The notes under the pieces are model-generated. The model was given only the letters and a program-made list of their open reading frames with translations. It made no database searches and was not told the DNA's origin. Source: Chlorops oryzae (Eukaryota; Arthropoda; Insecta; Diptera; Chloropidae). Taken from it: a stretch of DNA of 64,000 nucleotides. A program made the position numbers and the translations under genes. Shown here piece by piece: positions 32,001 to 46,319 of the stretch. Every line of letters begins with the position of its first letter. Position 1 is the stretch's first letter. The stretch spans positions 28,093,535-28,157,534 of the forward strand of contig CM035807.1 of the NCBI GenBank assembly GCA_020466095.1, given 5' to 3'.

Positions 32001-34365
32001 TTTACGAAATTAACCTCAAAAGTGGAAAAAAAAAGCATTTCTTTGAAAATTATCCGCTAAAAAAAAAAGGGTTTTTCTTTTTTTTTTTTTCCCTTTTTCA
32101 TTTGATTTTTGAAATTTTGGGTGACTACTTGGCTTTTTTGACTTAACTCTTCATCATTGCAAGAGCCGGATATTTTAACCCAGTTCGGAAGGTTTCCAAA
32201 TTTTATCATTTTTTATTTTTAATTTGGGCCTTCAAAAAAAAAAAAAAAAATTGCGGGTTTTTCTCACAAACCCAAATCGATTTGATTAGTTTTCCCGTAA
32301 CAAGGCCGTCTAATAAATTATTAAAATAAAAGGTTTTGATATCCTAGGGTTTTTCCCGAAGAAAGCCAACAATAAAGGGAAAATTTTTAATAACAAAAGA
32401 AACTTTTGCTTTTTTAGGAAATTGAAAAAAAAATCCATTATTTTCCAATAAGTGGGAAATCCTCTGGTTTAAATATTTGGCTGGGGATTTTAAAATTTTT
32501 CCTACCAAAAAAAAATTTTTAATTTTTTAGATTGTTCAGTTTTTTGAAGGTTGGCAAAGTACCTACCAAAAAAAAAAAAAAAAAAAACGGAACCGGCGGC
32601 TTAAAAAATTTTAACCTTACGAAAGAATTTTGGTTTTTTTTTTCGAAATTCCGTTTTAACTTTGAATTCAAATACCAATTTTGGAACCAATTTAAAAGGA
32701 AATAAAACAGGTTTTAGTGCCTCTTTGACCGTTAAATTCAAAAAGGCCAAAGTTGAAACAAAAAAATTTAAATTTTGTTAAGGCTGGTTAAAAAAAGCTC
32801 ATTTTTGCCCAAGTTTAACGAAAAAAACCTAAACCAATTTCCTTGGAAAAGTGCTAAAAAAAAAAACGCCCATTTCAATTTAAGAAAATTCAAGCGAAAA
32901 AGGGAAAAAGGTTTGAAACCTTTTTTAAAAAATGGCCGGAGACCCAAAGGTTTTCTTGTGTTTGGTAATTGGAAATTTATTAAATGAAAGCTTGGAAAAC
33001 TTTAATTTGGGAACTCTAAAAATTACCTCTGAAGGAAGCAATTCGCCCATTAAGCCCCAGCTTTGGGGCCAAAGGAAGGTTGTTGGTTTCCAAGGCAAGG
33101 CCAGGCCACCCTCGAAAAAACCTGAAAAATATTTTTGGGAGGGTTCTTCGCACCACCAATCCGGATGGACCAATTTACCTTGTTTGTTCCATTGGCAAAA
33201 TTTTCCTTAAACATTGTTCGAATTCGGAAATTCGGACGCCTTTTGTAAAGAAGGGGTTTGGGAGGCAAAAAAACCTTTAAAAGGGCAACAAAGTTTCCAA
33301 AAGGCCAATTTAATTAAAGGGCTTTAAATTTTAAATCCCTAATTTAACCAAAAATTGGATTTTTTTTCCACCTAAATTATGAATTTTTGGATTTTGGTTT
33401 CCCTTATTAATTAAATTTGGAAATTTTTTCCTTAACTTCAGGAACCTTTAAACAAAAGGAAAATTTTTTGAAATTACAAGGGGTACCGGAATTGAAAATC
33501 AATGGATTTTTTAAAACAACAGGGAATAAAACCTAATTTAAAAGAATTTTCTTTGGATTGTTTTGGGCCAAAAATTTGAATAACTATTTCCCGACATTTT
33601 TCCCGAAAAATTATAAAGCCAAAAATAATAAGGAACCCGGAAATTTCCCTTTTTCGCCGGGGTCCCTTCCCGGTTAATGGAAAATTTCGATTCAACAAGG
33701 ACTTGGTAATTTAAAGAAAACAATTAAATGTTATTCATGGGTGTAGAAGGGTGGCTAAAGGTTCCCCCCTGGAAGAATTAAAGCCTTCCAAAATTGTTGG
33801 CTTTATTAAACCTATTACATTAGGGGTTTCCAAGGAAACCGTGGAAAAAAAGTTTTAATTTGAAAACGGCGGGAAAAACAAAAGATAATGTTAAATCAAA
33901 AAGGGCCATTATTTTTTTTCCTTTTAAAATTAAGGAAAAGAAGGTTTTCCTCAGGGACTTGAATTTTCGCAAATTAAGCCTTAAAGAAACTAAATTTTTT
34001 TTATTTAGTTTTTGAAATTTGGAATTTTCCAATTTAAGATTTTCAATTTTTCCTGTATACTTTTAGGGCGAAAAACCAAATTTATTTCCTTAATGGTTTT
34101 TAAACAGGAACAGTTAGTTTTAGTCCAATTGATTAAATATTTTAAGTATTGAAAACATTTATTTGCAAAAAATTTGGTTTATGGGAACAAGATTCAATTT
34201 GGATTACCCAAAAATGTTAATTTCAACTTTAAACCCATTTTAGCTACCTTTAAACCCAATGAAAAATATGAAAATGGAAAATTTTTCCTTTTTGCCTAAA
34301 ATTTTTCTTTTTAGAAGCCGTTTCGTTTAAATTTTTTCCCGCTGAAAACGCCCTTAAATGTTAAT
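28845..34365. other. Low-accuracy sequence block 1 (inside amidase intron)
   Basis: Nearly every base occurs in runs of two to six (AAAA, CCCC, GGGG, TTTT stutter), unlike the flanking DNA. It begins inside a coding exon that loses its frame at the same point. The spacing from the catalytic Lys to the cis-Ser is about 86 codons instead of the family's 75, so extra bases have been added. All short open frames here are unreliable, and no gene beyond the corrupted exon is recognisable. The cause (uncorrected gap-filling reads) is inference. Confidence 0.75.
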
Positions 34366-34714
34366 TATTAATATATTAAAAATCAGATGGACGGACAGAT
34401 TCTGAGGTACTTTTGTGTCTTCAGAAAGGACGATACTGGAGACAGTAAAACGACGGAAATTAGAATTCCTTTGGTCATATTTTCAAGCATCCAGAAAAAT
34501 ATGGTCTACTCAAGGAAAAGGTCAAGGTAGACGTTGGCCCTTGTAGAAAGATATCGTAGCTTAAGAATTTAAGGAGAACAGAGACTTTCGCTTTTTCGTG
34601 AAGCTGTGACCAAATCAAAAATATTAACAATGTTCATCAATCATGTTTGCAGCAGACTAGGGACCTATGTATCTAGAAGATTCGAAAGCATTTTATATTT
34701 GATGGAAGGAGAAA
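34366..34714. other. Intron sequence, no gene recognised
   Basis: Normal-textured sequence returns here, after low-accuracy block 1. It has no protein-like frame. Confidence 0.5.
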
Positions 34715-34890
34715 GTCGGGCTTTGCGCCGTAGTTGGCTGAGATGCCAATTTACGAAGTGAAAGGCCCTGGGTTCGACTGCCAGCTGGGGTCTTGCTTTA
34801 CCATTTTTCGTGGTATCACAAAGGGCCCATGAGGCCGAAGTGTGTCAGCCTTGGTGGCAGCCACACTAACCTCCAACCTAACCTAACCTA
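34715..34890 (+). mobile_element. tRNA-derived SINE, 10-bp target duplication
   Basis: A tRNA-like head has A box TGGCTGAGATG and B box GGTTCGACTGC (one mismatch to consensus). The 3' part reads TGGTATCACAAAGGGCC, then GGCAGCCACACTAACC, and ends in repeated CCTAA. GAAGGAGAAA flanks both sides (34705-34714 and 34891-34900). The head differs from the SINE at 13898-14140, but the 3' half is shared. Confidence 0.85.
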
Positions 34891-34900
34891 GAAGGAGAAA

Positions 34901-37246
34901 AAATTATTTAAATGAAGTCATCCTTGGATTTAATTACCAAGAGATGTTCTTATAAGGGGAGTTATGGGAGTGATTTTTTCGAAATAAATTTCACTCTGAA
35001 GGAGTGATTTTTCATTTTAAATTTAACAGCCATAATTTGATGTAATAAAAGTCTTAAAATCGTTAATTTTTTCTTTCACAAATCTCTTGCCAAAAACTCC
35101 TTGCTTCATTGGAGGACAATAATTGATTATAAACGAGATAAAAATTCTTTATTTCTTTTGCCTAAGGCATGTCCCGCCTGCTGTCCGAATTGTTCCGATT
35201 CGAAGTACATATGTACCTATGCATGTATTTTGTTAACAAGCACGTACGTACAAACATACATACATATATACATCGGAGGGCTTAAAATTTTATTATGCAA
35301 TTACAAATAATTTCAACTTTTATTCAATCTTTATTTCATGACATCCCCGACGAATTGTACTAAAGTGAATTTTTCGCTTAAAGAAATTTTTTCATTCAAA
35401 AGAGTAAATAATATATTTGATTCAGTAATGACCTTAAACATCATTTTTTGTGGGCCAGATAGCAATCACATTGCTCACATAACCCAACTGCCAAGAAGTT
35501 GTCGTTGATGTCAAGAAATTTTTGCGTGCCTCAAGCGATCTGTAAACGTATTTATAAAAAAAAAAAAAAAAAAAAATTAAAAGTAAAAATACAAAAAATT
35601 AAAACAAAAATTGAAAACGAAAATGAAACTGAGGAAAAAAGAGTCGTGTGCGGGAATGATTTATGAGCGGCTGTCGTAATTTAATATAGTCGTACAATAT
35701 GTATCGTTTGACAGCAATTCGTAAGTTATATTGACGACCGCACACAAAGACCCTGTAAAGCGTTTTCGAGCCAAGTGCATAGAGCGTTAAGCAGACAACA
35801 TTAATTTAACATGCACTGTAGATGTTTGTTTAATAAAGAAAAAAAAAAAAAAATAAGGAGAAAAAAAAACAATAATAATAATAATAATGTTTGTATGCAT
35901 GTTTATAAGAATCTTGTGCTTTGAGCAACGAAAATTCTGCCGCTTATCTTGATTTCGTCTACGGACTTTTACGTTCGCTTCTACATAAGGCTATAGATAT
36001 TATTCATATATGTTCGAATGAATTTGCTTTAAATGAACGTATGTAACATATGTATACCCAATAATCATCAATGGCAGTGAAGCGTTTTAGAATCATCAAA
36101 ACCCATTTGAGCGAAAGCGAATTTCGTCTAAAAGTGTGCCGAAGCGATTGAGCGCAATTTACGAACGACATAAATCTATGAATGCTTATCTATGAATGTT
36201 TGTGGAACAATTGGGTCGGAAGTTTTTCGGAAAAAAAATTCAAAATACCCTGCAGAAACTCCGGTCTAGTTGGGAATTCAGAGCCCGATACAAGGTTTTT
36301 AACGGCTCTGGGCAAAGACAATTATTGGCTGCAACAATATTTGGTGGCACTCATGGGGGACTGTTTTCGCATATCTACGGGAAATTTCCGCCCATCACAG
36401 TGCCGCTCTGGGCATTTGCCCGGCTTGCGATCCCTTAAATCGGGGTCTCGGGAACACATTTACCGACCTCATCAGATTTTCTGCGTGAAGACAAGAAGAG
36501 ACCACTTTTTGATCGCTTCATGGTGGAATTTTATTTTCGCTCCTTTTTTCGGAAAAATAAAACACAAATTCTTCATAGAACTCCTTTTAATTTCACTTCG
36601 ACTGGACCTTTTTTCGGTCCTCGCAGGAACATCTCTTCTGAATGTCTTGAAAAAAGCCACTTAAATTTGAAAAAAATAAAAAATAAAATTTTGATCAACC
36701 CAGTGTCGCCGGCAGGTGACAAAGATTTAAATCCAAAAATTCATAACAAATTTTTCTCCAAATTATTTTTTTATATTTATTTTGCTTTTCCTAAAAAAAT
36801 CATCATTTTTAACCCCTTCAAGCTGGCATTCTCAACTCTAGTCATCATCACTTTATTCTATAAAAAGTAAATTCGAAAATATGTTGTAAAAATAACCAAG
36901 CGTCCTTCTTCCATTCTTCGCGTAAACGCTTTTGGTCTGTCAGACTGACGGTTTGTTTTGGGGTTTATTATTTTTTATTTTTCAACCAAAAGCTAATTTG
37001 GAACATTTACGCAACTGAAAGTGAATTAAATTTAATAATTGCTTGTTACAAAATAAATTTATTTGATAAAAAAAAAGACTCTGGAATCCACGTTCCACAG
37101 ACCGTTTGCGCTTATGCGAAGCTTAAGCTCCAACTAACCTGATGAGTACACACCGCTATGAAAGGGTTAAACAAAGCACAAGTTTTAACGCATGAAAGCT
37201 CAAAAAATTTGGTTCACAAGCATTGAGACTGGAAGTTGAAGCTCGC

Positions 37247-37279
<33 letters not shown>

Positions 37280-37690
37280 ACCAGCAGCAATGTATGAAAA
37301 TAATCTTTAATGAAAATGACGACTCAACAAAAAAGAAAACAACATTTCAACATCGTTTTTAATTGCCGTCCATTTATATTTATACTTAATTAAAATTTTT
37401 GAAGAGATCATTCGCATTCCAGGCTGTAGTTTATTAAAATTTTTATTCCAAAAAATCACGTTTTTGGTCACGTAGTTTTCTTGAATTACGACACGATTTA
37501 CCTAGGTACTTAAGGAAGAATGTAAATAATAAATCAAAATGTAAATTTATTTATGTTATCAACAAATTGTAAATTATTTAATGGGATAAATATTAGTTAA
37601 CATTAAATATCATATGTTAAATTAATATGTAATTAATTAAACCAAATTTTAATTATAATTTATAAAGATATTAACATTAATTTTATTTAT
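34901..37690. other. Intron sequence, no gene recognised
   Basis: AT-rich sequence of normal texture with long poly-A runs near 35558 and 37250. A frame at 36182-36664 vaguely recalls a decayed LINE C-terminus but is not convincing. Confidence 0.45.
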
Positions 37691-37699
37691 ATATAAAAT

Positions 37700-38991
37700 T
37701 GTTAAAATTTTTTTTTTTTACTGAAATAATAAAATTTCATTACCATAAGGTTTGGAACTGAAAATATTTCGTATAAAAATTTTATTGGAACAGTTAGAAA
37801 TATTTTCGGATAGGTAACTTAAAAGTAATCCAAAAGTTAAAGAATTCAATATGATTAAATGTTTTTTTTTAATTATAAGTATTAACATTTTATAAGGACC
37901 GGTGAAAACCTAAATTTGTTTTGGGCAAATTTCAATTTTGATTTTTTAGGGATAAACCAGCAATTTTAACTTACACTAGCTTCATAAAAATTCATTTTTT
38001 TTTTTTTTTTAATGATTAACTAAAATTTCAAATTAACCAGTAAAATTACTGGTTACTGAAAAAATTTTTCAGTAATCAGTAAAGGGCCTTTACTGGTTTA
38101 AAAATTTATAATATAAAATTTATTTATAATTAGGGTATTTCAGAAGCCGTAAAAATAGGAAAGGGAAAATTAAAAAGTTCCAAAAGGCAATTTTCCAATT
38201 TTCCATTAAAGGTTTTTAACCCTTTTAATAACCCTTAAACAATTTTAATTTAAGGAATCCCGAAAACGGCTTACCCAGGTTTTTTTGGGAATTGTAATTT
38301 TTCCTTTTTTAGCCGGATCCCACAACAGCAATTGTTGGAACGGTTAATTTAGCTTTCATAAAAATTAACCCAATTTTTGTGATTTTTCCTTATAATTTAA
38401 CTGACTGAAAAATTTTTGGAATAACCAGTAAAACCTTTAACTTTGATTTTACTAAATTTTTTTGAGTAATTCCAGAAGGCTTTAACGGTTAAATTTGGAA
38501 ACCCCATTGGTATTTCCAAAATTTTTCGGCATTCCCTTATTTTGATTAATTTAAAATAGGGGTTATTGCCAAACCGTCAAAAAAGGAAATCGGAAAAAGT
38601 CCAAAAATTAAAATTTTTTGAATTTTCCGACTTTCCAAACGTTTTTAACAACGGGCCTTTGGTTGAAAACCCTTTAATTAACATTTGTGTTAACTTTGAT
38701 AAATATTAAAACCCAAGAAAAGCATTTTCTCTTTTTTTTTATTCATTTAAATTTTTTTTTTTAGTTCTTAAAATTCAAATATGCAACTTAAAGAATAAGA
38801 ATTTCTCGTCCTTTAAACATTTAAAATTTTTTTAAAGAAAATTCTTAAAATTTCTCTCATAAAGGTTCAAGCTTGGAAGAGAACCTAAGGTTCGCCACTT
38901 TAACAAGCAAAATTTTTTAAAGAAAAACCATTAATTTGATTCAATAAATTAAATAAATAAATTAAAAGATTTTAAAACCAAAGGAATTGGG

Positions 38992-39024
<33 letters not shown>

Positions 39025-40560
39025 GCCGGGGTTAATTTGGCAAAATTTGGTTTTATAACCAATTTTATATTTTAAGCACAATAAATAAATAAATTTAAAT
39101 TTAAAAGGATTTTGAAATTAAAGGGAATTTCAAAAAAAAAAAATTAAAGGGAATAAAATTTTTTTTTTCATTTTTGGGGTGGAATTTTCCGGAAATTGTT
39201 TTATAACTTATTTTTAAATATTTTAATGACCAATATGTTCTTATAAATAAGGGTTTATTTAAATTTAATTTTGGCATTTTAAATTGAATTTGTTACATTT
39301 GAGGGTCCATCATAAATCATTTTTTTCCATTTAAGAGTTAAATTATAAATTCCTTATAAACAATATTTTTTTTCAAAAGGGTTAATTTAAAACAAAAAAA
39401 ACATAAAATCTTATTTTGGTTCATATTAAATATAAATTAAGCTATGTAAACAAATAAAAAATTATGAATCACCGTTTTTTTTTTTTTTTTTTTTTTTTTG
39501 GAAAAAAAGGGAAAAATTCTTTTCTTCGCCAATTTTAAAAGTTTTGATTATGAAATAATTTTCCAACATGTTCTAAAATTTTTTGAATCTTTATTTAAAA
39601 AGCCCGTTAGTTTAAAGGTTGAAAACCCGTTTTTAAAAATTTGTTTTTAATGGAAGGAAATTAAGACTGAAAATAATTATTAATTAAAGTGCCTGTTCCA
39701 TTAAAAATTTTTTTGGTTGGGGGGTTTTCGCTTGAAATTATCGAAAAATTAGAACCAATTTGGGGGGAAAAAATTTTAAATTTTTTTTCTTTTAAATTTT
39801 TAATTTTTCCCCGAAAGAATTTCAAATTTTAATTTAACTTTTAAAAACTTTATTGCTTTGGGGGAATTAAAAATTGGCTTTATTGCCTTTTCACAATTTA
39901 AAGGGTAAGTTTCCAAATGGTTTTTCGAATTTTCAAGGGTCAAGCTTGAAATTTATTTTCAAAGAAAACGCCAGGGCCGACACGGCTTTTAGACCCTCGT
40001 TTAAATTTTGAACCCGGCCCTTTTCTTTCCCGGTTTCTTAAGTTGCCCTAAACCAATTGGCCAAGGGCCGTTATTAAAATACCAATTGAAACTAATTTAA
40101 ACCTTAAATCCTTCCTTGGAATTTCCAAACGGAAATCCTCCAAAAGGAACACCCTGGTTTTTTGTTTTTTGGGGGTTCCTTCCCAAAATTTTAATTTGGG
40201 TGGTTCCCTTTCAGAAGCCTTTTTCTTTTTTCCAAAATTTGGGGGGAAATTAACTTTTTTAACCCACCTTTTTTTTTGGTTTTAAGGAAAATGGGTTTTA
40301 ATTTTTTTTAAAAGGTAACAAAAAATTTAAAAGGGGAAAAATTGGTTTTTTTTGCTTCTTTGTTTGAAAAATTGAAGTTTTCCAAAAAAAGGTCTCTAAT
40401 TCCCATTAAATCCGGAAAAAAAGGTTTCCCGGATAAAAAAACCTTTGGAACGCCCCAATTTTCCAAAATTTTAAACGAAAAGAAATACGGAAATTTTTTA
40501 AAGATTTAAAAGAACTTCAAAGGGTTGGCCTCTTCCATAGAAAAAATTCCTTGGTTCTTA
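37700..40560. other. Low-accuracy sequence block 2 (inside amidase intron)
   Basis: The same stuttering homopolymer texture as block 1, with a long poly-T at about 39475-39499. The left boundary is gradual and only approximate. No feature is supportable inside it. Confidence 0.6.
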
Positions 40561-42160
40561 AAAATCCCATCCCGTGGCACAATCAAAACCATCGTTTTGT
40601 AAAATTCATTTATATTCTGCAAAAGGTGTTATAGGATCTAGAATTTATAAAATTTCAGTTGGGTGAGGAGGGGCCCTAGCTTATTTTAAAATAGCGTATT
40701 TTATGTGCATTTTAAAGAAAAACTCTCTTTTTCAAATGGGCTTTTAACATTTTAAAATCTTTTGAGGAGGCAACAATTTAGAGCGAGGACAGCTGTTTCT
40801 ATCCGACATCATTGTAAATTCACTTTTTAGTTTTTAGCTCATCGCACTTAAAACCAAAAGGACGTGATTCTCAAGGATTTCAGATTTCGTAAACGTTTAA
40901 CCAGAATTAAGCACTCAAATTATCCAATTTTGGCTCTGTACGGCTGTCACGGGTGGGACCTTTTCTCGAAGAATTACCCATACGGGCATTTTCTGAAAAA
41001 GTAACATTTTTCTCGCGTCCCTATATATCTGATTGCCTTTCGGATGTCCATAGAAAAGTTGATAAATATGTATAAAAGTCCGCATGACCTTGCTCGAAAT
41101 TACTTAGAAACATTTGCACTTTTTACCGCATTCATTAATTCGGTACTTAAAATGACACTTGCGCAAGTGTCGCGTCCGTATGGAATTACGCATATCGGTA
41201 AAAAAAAAAAAAAAAAATCGCCATAACGATGCATCCCTATGAGAAACTCCACGTCATTGACAACTTCAATTTATGATTTGCATATAATAATGTCAAGGAT
41301 AATTCATTTCAGAAGAAACCACTGATGTTTAATGATCTTAAAACAATGAATTTTTAATGAACCGAGATTCTTCGCTGCCGATTTTGGTTGCTGGTCAACG
41401 TGCAGCGCCACATGCTTTAAAGTTAATTGCAAAATATTTTATTGCGTTAATTAATTCCTCCATTCAGTGTGTCGGAGTTATGATTTTTCGCAAAGCTACC
41501 GAAACCACACCAAAACCAAAACAAAACCAAAAAAAAAACCCAAAAGCTCTGCACACACTAATTGAAATGAACTTTCGTAATTTTACGCTTGTAAGAAACA
41601 TTAATAAAGCTTTGTCATCCGAAAGCAAAAACGCAAAGCCTTCATAAGAGATTAGCTCATTCTGCCCGAAGAAGCGGGGATGTGACCTCAACATCAACAC
41701 ATGATGCAGTCGGTCTTCCAATTGCATTCTCTCATGTTGGTCATGATAGCATGGATTTAGCCACAAATAGCGTATAACCTTTTTCTCTAAGTGATTGCAA
41801 GCTGATGCTCATACAATGATACAAAGCTATGGAGGTACACATATCGGAGCAACAGCATCAAAGTACCTACATATCTGCGTTTATTGTTTTGTTGAAAATA
41901 TTTGTTGTTGCTCTGACCACTGCATGTGCTACTTCATTGGATGCATGGAGCAATTGGGGTCTGTTGTTGGGTATACGTATGACTATAGCGATGGCTTACA
42001 CTTTTCCGTTTCTCTGCGGTTACAAAGAGGTTCGTTAGTAATTGAATTGCTCAACACTTAAGGCTTCTACTGCAGTTAAGTATTCGTGAGAGGGATGATG
42101 GCTCATTCGGGCAACCACACATGAATATGCATGCCTCAATTTGACGACCCATTTAACGTT
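40561..42160. other. Intron sequence, no gene recognised
   Basis: An island of normal-textured sequence between two low-accuracy blocks. Frames such as 41357-41647 and 41795-42061 show no family signature. Confidence 0.45.
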
Positions 42161-44560
42161 TTTTTTTTTTTTTTTTTTTTTTAATTTTCAAGGTAGCTTT
42201 TAAAATATCTGGCAAAGTTTCTTGAAGTATTGACAAATTTTTTCACGGTTTTTTTAGAATTCCAATTTTTTCAAACGACTTTCCGGTTTATCCCAAAAAA
42301 CTTTTTGACCCGGGAAGGAAAAAAAGCCATTTCAACCGTTTGTTTTTTTAATTTATTTAAACATAATTTGGCCCGGAATTTAAATCAATTTTTAATTTAA
42401 AGAATTTCAATTTTTTCCATAAAAAAAAACTCAAAAAAAATTTTTATTTTGAAATAAAAATTTGCCCATTTTGTAATTTAAAAAATTTTTCCATTTAGCC
42501 TGAACCATTTTAATATTTAAATATTTTTTTTTTTTTTATTAAGAAACTGGAAAATTTTCCCCAGGAGGTTTAATTTTTCAAAATGATTTCAAGGATTTTT
42601 AAAACCAAACAAAAAAATTAAAATTTTTTTATTTTTTTAAATAAATTTTAATAACCGTTTGGCGGGTAATACCAAAAAAATTTGAAATTTAAATTTTCGG
42701 CCTCCAGAAGGTCCCCAAACGTTTTTTCCTTTCCTTTGGCGGTTAATTAAAATTCAATGGGCTTAAAATTCTTCAAATAACGGAATGGGGTAATTTTTAC
42801 GGGCTTTGAATTCCTTTTAATTTTTTCAATAGCCTTTCCAGGAAATAAAAATTTAAACTGCCCAGGAAATAAAAGCAAAGCATTTTTTAAGGGCTTTTTT
42901 AATTTTGGCTAATTTTAAATTAAAATTAAAAGATTTAACAAGTTTTCCATGGCTAAACCAATTAAATTTCAAATTTTTATTTTGAAAAATTTAATTCCGG
43001 ACTTTAACCCTTTTGCCAAACCTCCCTTTTAACATTTAAATAATTAAATTTTAAATAGTTCGGAAAATTTTCCCAGGAAACATTTAATTTTAAATGTTTC
43101 AGGTTTATTTAAAACTTATTTATTTTAAAAATTTTTTATTTTAAAAACGCTATATCCCAGGGTTTGGCGGGAAACAATTTGGCCAATTGTCCGCCTAGGT
43201 AGGCCTAAAACTGGCTTTCAAAACTTTAAGGTTTCATGGGTTGGATTCTTCAATGGAATTGACCTTACACGGCACAAACCCACAAACAAGAAAAATTTAA
43301 AGGTTTGGCCCAGTGAAAAGAAGGCCTTTGCATTGAAATCCAGAGATTTTGGTTTAAAGGATCCGGGTAATATTTAAAACAACAAATTGGCATGCTCAAC
43401 CAGGGGAAAAATTATTGGAGCAAGCCGGAAATTCGGTTAGGGCGGAAAGGAATATTTAGATTCACACGTGCTTTTTCCCGAAACATTTTGAAATTTTTAA
43501 CAGCCTTTCCTTTTTTTGGTTTTCGAAACTTTTTCCTCTTTCCTTTCCCTTTCTTTCCTCCTTTCCCCTTCCTCCTTTTCTTCCTTTTTTCCTCTTTTTT
43601 TTCCCTCTTCTTCCTTTTCTTCCTCTTCTCTTTCCTTCCCCCCCCCCCCCCCTTTTTTTTTCTTCCCCCTTTCTCTCCCTTCCTCCCCCTTTTTCCCTTT
43701 TTTCCTCCCTCCCCCCTCTTCCCGGAATTTAACAAAGAAAAGAAAGGCAAAATTTTTTTCTTCTTTGAAGTCATTTTAAAGTTTTGGGCCCTTTCCTTTT
43801 GGTTTTTGGCTTTTGCCTTTGGTTTTCTGCCTTTGGTCCTTCCGGTTTCCCTTTGTCCTTTTCCTCTTGGTCCTTTTGGTTTTTTTTTGTTTTTTTTTCG
43901 TTTTCCTGAAATTTCCGGTTCCTTTTCCCCCCCTTTTCTGGGTTTTTTTTTTGTCCCCGTTCCTTGCCCCCCCCCCCGGGTTTTTTTTTTTGGGCCCCCC
44001 TTTTAATTTCGGCCATCCCGGGGAAAAAAAATTTGTTTTGGGGGGTTTTAAAAACCCGGGGCCCAATTTCCAAAAAAAAATTTTTAAACCCCCAAAAGGG
44101 GAAATTTTTTTAAAAAATGCCCCCCCCTTTGGGGGGTTTTTTTCCCTTCAAAATTTCTTTTTTTAAAAAATTTTGGGCCAATTATTTTGCCTTTTTAAAG
44201 CACCCCCTTTTTTTCAAACGGAAAACGGGGAAATTTGCCCCTTTTGGGAAAACCCTTTTTTTCCCCAAAAGGGCTTTTGGGTTTTTTTCGGATCTTCTTT
44301 GGTTTTTGGGAAACTTTTCCAAAAAACCATTTAATAAACAAGAAAAAAGGCTTTTTTAAAATTGAAAATTAAAGACCGGGCCCCCAATTCTTTTTAAAAT
44401 TAATTTAATACAAGGAAGTAAAATGAAAGGGGAAAGCTTTGAAAAGGGTTTTAACCAAATTTAATTTCGAAACTTTTCGAAAAAAAAAAATTTGGAAAAT
44501 CGGGAAAATTTGAAAAAAAATATTTAAAAAAATATTTAAAAGCTTCCAATCTTTGCACTT
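42160..44560. other. Low-accuracy sequence block 3 (inside amidase intron)
   Basis: It starts at a T22 run and continues in stuttering homopolymers, with long C and T runs around 43520-44130. The long frames 43392-44006 and 43771-44073 are by-products of this composition. Confidence 0.7.
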
Positions 44561-46300
44561 CAAAACGTAAGCTTAGTCCGAAGAAGTTTTGCTCCAACAA
44601 TTTTTAATGTCATTCAACTGAAAGTCAACCGAAGAATTACTTAAGACAATTAAAAGTGAATTGGTTGAATCAGCACGAAGCTGAAGCAACAATAACAAAA
44701 ACAAAGAAGAAGATGGGAAGGTTGATGCTATAACAAGACAGACGACCTTAAAAACACGAATGCAGTAAACGGCAAAGAGAATTTAATTTTTTTTTTTGGC
44801 GCATTTCGAGCTTTCAATTCTCAATTTTCTTTGCTGAAACTTTTCTTGCAAATTAGTTTCGAGTTTTTTATCCGATTTGGAAAGCAAACTGCACAATGGA
44901 ATAAAATGAAAAATAAATAGAATTTGGCAAAGAAGAAATGGGAAGGCAAAGTATGTGGCTTTAATTTATCGCGGCTCAATCGAATTCGATTGTCTCAGTC
45001 ATGAGAAAAGAAAAAACATGAAACAAAAATAAAATCACTAATGAAGAATTCTTTTTTTTTTTATGGTAGCTTTATGGTATTCACATGGTATTCCCAAATT
45101 TGGGAAGTTTCTTTCAATTTTTTGGGTGCAAGGGTCAACAAGTTTGTCGAATTTGTCGTTGTCTATGACCATTCATGAATGCGAAGGCGCACAAAGCCCC
45201 AGAGCCGGTAGCCATGATGTGCTTCTTTTGGGTAAAAGAGTTGACAAGAAAATCGAAAAAGAGAAAAAACGAAAAGTAAAAAACCGTTTTTCTCTCCCAT
45301 CTCGACGGTTTTTTTTTTTTTTATTCAAAATGTCATTAGTTCAAAGCCGCGTTAATGCAGCAACGGCGTTTAAGGTGAATGTATATCTTTTTAAAAATTT
45401 TAGTGCGGACACTTGAACGTTTTTAAGGCGTGTACGTAAATCACTTAACGCGACTCTTGTAAAAATTTATGCATTTCAATAGCGCAAAAGCGGCGCAAGA
45501 AAAACGTGCTTAGCTATTTCTCTTGCACATCGTTTTACGGTAGGTTTCGTAAAACACTTGGTCTAAAAAAAGATATATTAATATGTAGTATATATGTTTT
45601 TATATATATTTTTTTTTTTAATTTTTCGCCCAAGCCGTTCGCGATGGATTTGCTTTTGAGCAACAGTTTCGAGTAATCTTTTCTGCTGTCAGAATTATTT
45701 TGCCCTATTTGGGAGCACAAAGCACAAGAAATGAAGGTGAAAAATAAGCTTCACTGTTCTTAGTGGAGCAACAAGTTTCAGGATTTTTTTTTTTTATTGT
45801 TAATAGCGGCTGTACCTCCACAGACACACACGAATGATCTTCACACAAAAAAGCATTTCACACAATTTCACGCGATTTTAATTTCCTTTCGGCATTAGTT
45901 CCATATTAAAAAAGGTGTAAAAATTAATGGACGGGCTACCAACTTTCCTGAATTTTTACACGACTTTGATGTCTTTGCTTTAAATGGGTTAGTGAATCAC
46001 CAAAAAAAGTAGTTTCTCGATTGATTTATCACCATGAGAAATTTGTTTTTAATTATTAAAAAAGTAATAAAAACAAAATAATAAAAATATATTAATTATT
46101 GGGAGGAAAAGCATTCGTGTGTTTTAGAATTGCCAAAGTTTTATTGTTTCCAGAAAAATGACTATCAATTTTTTTGACAATTAAGACAAATTACTGTTTT
46201 AAATTTTTCAATTTTAACAAAAATTTTTTCCTTTTTGTTTCGCAAAAGGTTAAGGGATATAATAATTTTTTTTAATTAAAAACCAATTTTTAAGAAAAAA
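44561..46300. other. Intron sequence, no gene recognised
   Basis: AT-rich sequence of normal texture up to about 46,140, after which the quality looks doubtful again. No coding or mobile element was recognised. Confidence 0.45.
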
Positions 46301-46319
46301 GGAAAGGGAGGATAAGAGA

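Noticed and set aside
13898..34890. tRNA genes at 14068-14140 (-) and about 34725-34795 (+)
   Set aside because: The A and B boxes belong to SINE heads with flanking target duplications and non-tRNA bodies; they do not fold as complete tRNAs with matching acceptor ends.
36182..36664. 160-codon frame possibly related to a LINE C-terminus
   Set aside because: A GTHGG-like and Cys-containing pattern was suggestive, but no continuous motif order could be followed, and the frame also looks random.
43392..44359. Long frames of 80-204 codons rich in F, P, K or G
   Set aside because: They arise from homopolymer stutter in a low-accuracy block.
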